In this document: piece after piece, positions 61,416 through 64,000 of the stretch
Layout: each line of letters opens with the position of its first letter
Numbering within the stretch: position 1 is the stretch's first letter
Assembly: GCF_028290435.1 (NCBI RefSeq)
Contig: NZ_JAQGJV010000003.1
Coordinates: forward strand, 54,126-118,125
DNA from: Devosia sp.
GTDB lineage: Bacteria; Pseudomonadota; Alphaproteobacteria; Rhizobiales; Devosiaceae
Reading direction: 5' to 3'
Length of the DNA stretch: 64,000 nucleotides
Notes under the pieces: generated by a model
The model's database searches: none
The model's input: only the letters and a program-made list of their open reading frames with translations
What the model was told of the DNA's origin: nothing
Translations under genes and position numbers: made by a program

Positions 61416-62603
61416 ATGGCCCGCAAGGACTTTGCCCAGCCCATCATGGCGGGCGCACTGGCGGCGGTGGTGGGCTATGCCAGCACCTTCACGCTGGTAT
61501 TGGCGGCGCTGACCGCGGCGGGCGCTTCGCCCCACCAGGCAGGCTCCGGGCTGTTTTCGGTGTGCATCGCCATCGGCCTGCTCAATATCGTGGTGAGCTG
61601 GCGCACCAGGGTGCCGGTGAGTTTTGCCTGGACCACCCCCGGCGCGGCCTTCCTTCTGACAGTGGGTGAGCCTGCCGGCGGCTACCCAGCGGTGGCGGGC
61701 GCATTCCTGTTCGCGGCGGCGCTGATCGTACTGGCCGGGCTGATCAAGCCGTTCGCACGGCTGGTCGCGGCCATCCCCGCGCCCATCGCCAATGCCATGC
61801 TGGCCGGCATGTTGCTGACCCTGTGCCTGGCCCCCATCAAGGCGGTGGGCGAGGTGCCGATGCTGGCGCTACCGGTCTTGATCGCCTGGGCCATCGGCCT
61901 GCGTTTCGCGCGGCGCTATGCCGTGCCGATCGCCGTGGCGGTGACGGGGATCGCTCTGGCCTTCTCGACGCATCTGGCGCCCGGCGCGCTGGATGGCAGT
62001 TGGCCCAGCATAATGCCGGTCATGCCGGTGTTCACGCTCGATGCCATCGTGCGGATCGGGTTGCCCATGTTCATCGTCACCATGGCGTCGCAGAACCTGC
62101 CGGGCCTGGCGGTGATGCAGGCCAACGGCTTCGTGCTCAAGCCCGCGCCGCTGTTCATCATGACCGGCATCGGCAGCGCCGTTACCGCGCTATTCGGTGG
62201 CCACAGCATCAACCTGGCGGCGATTACCGCGGCCATCTGCGCCGGCCCCGAGGCCCATCCCGATCGCACCAAGCGCTGGCCCGCGCCGATTTCGGCGGGC
62301 GTGATCTACCTGCTGCTGGCGCCCGGCGCTAATCTAGCCGCCGCCTTCATCGCCGCAGCGCCGCCCATCCTGATCCAGGCGGTGGCGGGCCTGGCGCTGC
62401 TCTCGAGCCTCGCCGCAGCGCTGACCGGCGCCCTGGTGCAGGAGGAAGCCCGGCTGCCGGCGATCCTGACCTTTGTCACCACGGCATCCGGCATTCTGAT
62501 TCTGGGCGTCGGTGCGCCGTTCTGGGGTTTGGTGGGCGGTATCGCCCTGATGCTCATCCTGCGCTACGGGGTCAAAAAACCCATCGAGGCCATGGGCAAA
62601 TGA
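61416..62603 (+). CDS. benE: benzoate/H+ symporter (BenE family)
   Basis: A 395-residue membrane protein with about twelve helices. Family features include AGALAAVVGYASTFTLVLAA near the N-terminus, VSFAWTTPGAAFLLT, and LFGGHSINLAAITAAICAGP. The family takes up benzoate, but no benzoate-degradation gene is seen here, so the ligand is open. ATG 61416 has AAGAGG upstream; GTG 61386 is a less likely start. Its stop overlaps the mobA start (ATGA). Confidence 0.87.
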   Translation: MARKDFAQPIMAGALAAVVGYASTFTLVLAALTAAGASPHQAGSGLFSVCIAIGLLNIVVSWRTRVPVSFAWTTPGAAFLLTVGEPAGGYPAVAGAFLFAAALIVLAGLIKPFARLVAAIPAPIANAMLAGMLLTLCLAPIKAVGEVPMLALPVLIAWAIGLRFARRYAVPIAVAVTGIALAFSTHLAPGALDGSWPSIMPVMPVFTLDAIVRIGLPMFIVTMASQNLPGLAVMQANGFVLKPAPLFIMTGIGSAVTALFGGHSINLAAITAAICAGPEAHPDRTKRWPAPISAGVIYLLLAPGANLAAAFIAAAPPILIQAVAGLALLSSLAAALTGALVQEEARLPAILTFVTTASGILILGVGAPFWGLVGGIALMLILRYGVKKPIEAMGK

Positions 62604-63217
62604 CCCCGCCCCATGCGGTCATCATCGCCGGTGGCGAGGGGCAACGCCTGGGTGGTGTGCGCAAGGCCGAACTCAAAATTGCTGGGCGCCGGCTGATCGA
62701 CCGCGTGGCTTCGGCCTTGGGCACAATAGCGCCCCCTCTACTCGTCGCGACAGGGCATGGATCGCTGGCGCTGCCCGCGAATACCATCGGCGTGCCCGAT
62801 CTCAACAACACTCTGGGCGGTCCACTGGCAGGCCTCGCGGCCGCGGTGGACTGGCTGGAGGAGCACGGCATTACCGACGGGCTAATCGTCTCCAGCGCCG
62901 TCGACACCCCGTTCCTTCCTACCGACTTCGTCGCGGTCCTGACCGCAGCACTCGAATCGCATGCCGCCGTCTATGCGAAGTGGGGCGACGAATTTTACCC
63001 GCCTCACGCGCTTTGGCGGCTATCGGCCATCGCCACCCTGCCCGCTCGCGTTCGCGCCGGAACAGCGCCCAAAAGCCTCAAGGCCCTGCTTGGGGAAATC
63101 GACGCCCTGGCGCAGGATTGGCAGGCGCTGTCGGCGTTCAACCCATTCGAAAACCTCAACACCCTGGCCGATCTGGTGCGGCTTGGGCGGCGTGCGCGCA
63201 CCCTGCCGGACGCATAA
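62600..63217 (+). CDS. mobA: molybdenum cofactor guanylyltransferase
   Basis: A 205-residue nucleotidyltransferase that turns Mo-molybdopterin into its guanine dinucleotide form. The GTP loop is IIAGGEGQRLGGVRKAELKI; the usual Asp before Lys is Arg here. LNNTLGGPLAGLAAAVDWL and SSAVDTPFLP hold the guanine-contact and metal-binding Asp. It is coupled to benE by a 4-base overlap. No molybdoenzyme gene is nearby. Confidence 0.87.
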   Translation: MTPPHAVIIAGGEGQRLGGVRKAELKIAGRRLIDRVASALGTIAPPLLVATGHGSLALPANTIGVPDLNNTLGGPLAGLAAAVDWLEEHGITDGLIVSSAVDTPFLPTDFVAVLTAALESHAAVYAKWGDEFYPPHALWRLSAIATLPARVRAGTAPKSLKALLGEIDALAQDWQALSAFNPFENLNTLADLVRLGRRARTLPDA

Positions 63218-63315
63218 AGGACAATTCCCACAGCCCCGCCTGCAATCAGGGCTTGGCAAAGCAAATCAAGTTCGCTACATGGACCTCGCTGTCGCAAGAC
63301 GGCGCACGAATGTGA

Positions 63316-63390
63316 TCCGCGGTAGCTCAGTGGTAGAGCAATCGGCTGTTAACCGATTGGTCGTAGGTTCGAATCCTACCCGCGGAGCCA
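63316..63390 (+). tRNA. tRNA-Asn (GTT)
   Basis: A 75-base cloverleaf. Acceptor stem TCCGCGG / CCGCGGA, D-arm GCTC-AGTGGTA-GAGC, anticodon stem ATCGG / CCGAT with loop CTGTTAA giving anticodon GTT, T-arm GTAGG-TTCGAAT-CCTAC, discriminator G, and encoded CCA (63388-63390). Confidence 0.97.
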
Positions 63391-63506
63391 TTCGTCCTTC
63401 TGGTTGGAGCAAGGCTCGCCACACCATCCCCCTCCCCGCAATCCTGGCTTTGGCCATCCTGCCGCCCGAGAGCGACAGGCCCGCATTTTCTGAAGGTAGA
63501 GCCGGC

Positions 63507-63965
63507 ATGAGCAATGGCAATGGTGTAGACACCGATGGCGAAAGCCAGATCACGCTGACGCGGACCATCGACGCCGATATCGAAGACGTGTTTGCCGCCT
63601 GGACCGATCCGGCGCTGATTGAGCAGTGGCAGGCCGATTATGCCGAGGTCGATCCGTTCGAGGGCGGCGAGTACAAGTTCGTCACCGAGGGCGATGACGA
63701 GGACCCCGGCGAGCACATCGTTTCCGGCGAGTTCCTGACCTTCGTGGAAAACCAGCGTCTGGTGATGAGCTGGGTGCATAAGGACGAAGAGACCGGCGAA
63801 GAGCTTATCTTCGTGCTCGATATCCTGTTCAAGGAAGTCGCCAACGGACGCACCAGCGTCACCATCATCGAGCGCGGTTTGGCCCATGCCGATCCAGAAT
63901 CACGCATTTTCTCGATCGAAGCCTGGAACGCCGCCCTGGAGCAGCTCGCCGAACTGATGGAGTGA
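63507..63965 (+). CDS. AHSA1/SRPBCC-family protein
   Basis: A 152-residue single START-like domain of the AHSA1 group. The start LTRTIDADIEDVFAAWTDPA and end TIIERGLAHADPESRIF ... EAWNAALEQLAELM are typical. These proteins bind hydrophobic ligands; a biochemical role is unknown. ATG 63507 follows a weak AGGTAGAG site. Confidence 0.85.
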   Translation: MSNGNGVDTDGESQITLTRTIDADIEDVFAAWTDPALIEQWQADYAEVDPFEGGEYKFVTEGDDEDPGEHIVSGEFLTFVENQRLVMSWVHKDEETGEELIFVLDILFKEVANGRTSVTIIERGLAHADPESRIFSIEAWNAALEQLAELME

Positions 63966-64000
63966 TCCATCGGACGGGCGGCAGCGTATCGGTCCCCAAA

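Noticed and set aside
1..64000. CRISPR array, insertion sequence, prophage or rRNA operon
   Set aside because: No regularly spaced direct repeats, transposase, phage structural gene or rRNA sequence was recognised anywhere in the window.

Overview
The window is a high-GC chromosomal stretch from an alphaproteobacterium of the order Hyphomicrobiales, most likely Devosia or a close relative. This is inferred from protein style and gene order, not from a database search: pcm-tolC-popZ-valS, argS-SPOR-scpA-scpB-tatABC-serS-surE-nlpD, yajC-secDF next to homologues of complex I assembly factors, and ssb/uvrA with GTTC-N7-GTTC LexA boxes.

Region 1 (1-15.5 kb) is accessory catabolism. A copper amine oxidase with a downstream DUF2182 membrane protein lies divergent from an AraC-type regulator, which is followed by a GMC oxidoreductase. 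A YneI-type aldehyde dehydrogenase lies 10 kb away. All three enzyme genes have the same 15-bp motif in their upstream DNA, so they look like one regulon that makes and removes aldehydes. Between GMC oxidoreductase and aldehyde dehydrogenase sits a complete sugar ABC system: binding protein and two permeases on the minus strand, divergent from an oxidoreductase, a GntR/UTRA regulator, a SIS-domain protein, a BadF-type kinase and an ATPase. An amino sugar is the likely substrate. The divergent promoter region carries an inverted duplication of about 35 bp.

Region 2 (15.6-28.6 kb) is housekeeping: ssb, a LysE exporter, uvrA, two very small proteins (one DUF1127), trmFO, a thioesterase, NDUFAF6-like and NDUFAF3-like proteins, secDF, yajC, and a divergent DUF815 ATPase. 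Region 3 (28.7-44 kb) covers envelope, secretion and chromosome maintenance: nlpD, surE, serS, tatC-tatB-tatA, scpB-scpA, a large SPOR protein, argS, dgt, erpA, a beta-lactamase-fold hydrolase and exonuclease III. Region 4 (44-54.3 kb) holds a Sel1 protein, a CorA/ZntB transporter, valS, popZ, tolC, a Pcm-like methyltransferase and an MFS transporter.

Region 5 (54.4-64 kb) starts at tRNA-Cys. It carries a small accessory patch (two-TM protein, TerB-like/BRCT protein, orphan small ORFs), then an ABC exporter, a Tim44-like protein, a lipid kinase coupled to a metallophosphoesterase, a BenE-type transporter coupled to mobA, tRNA-Asn and an AHSA1-type protein. Several intergenic gaps are filled by long palindromic repeats of at least three sequence families. 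No insertion sequence, prophage or CRISPR array was seen.
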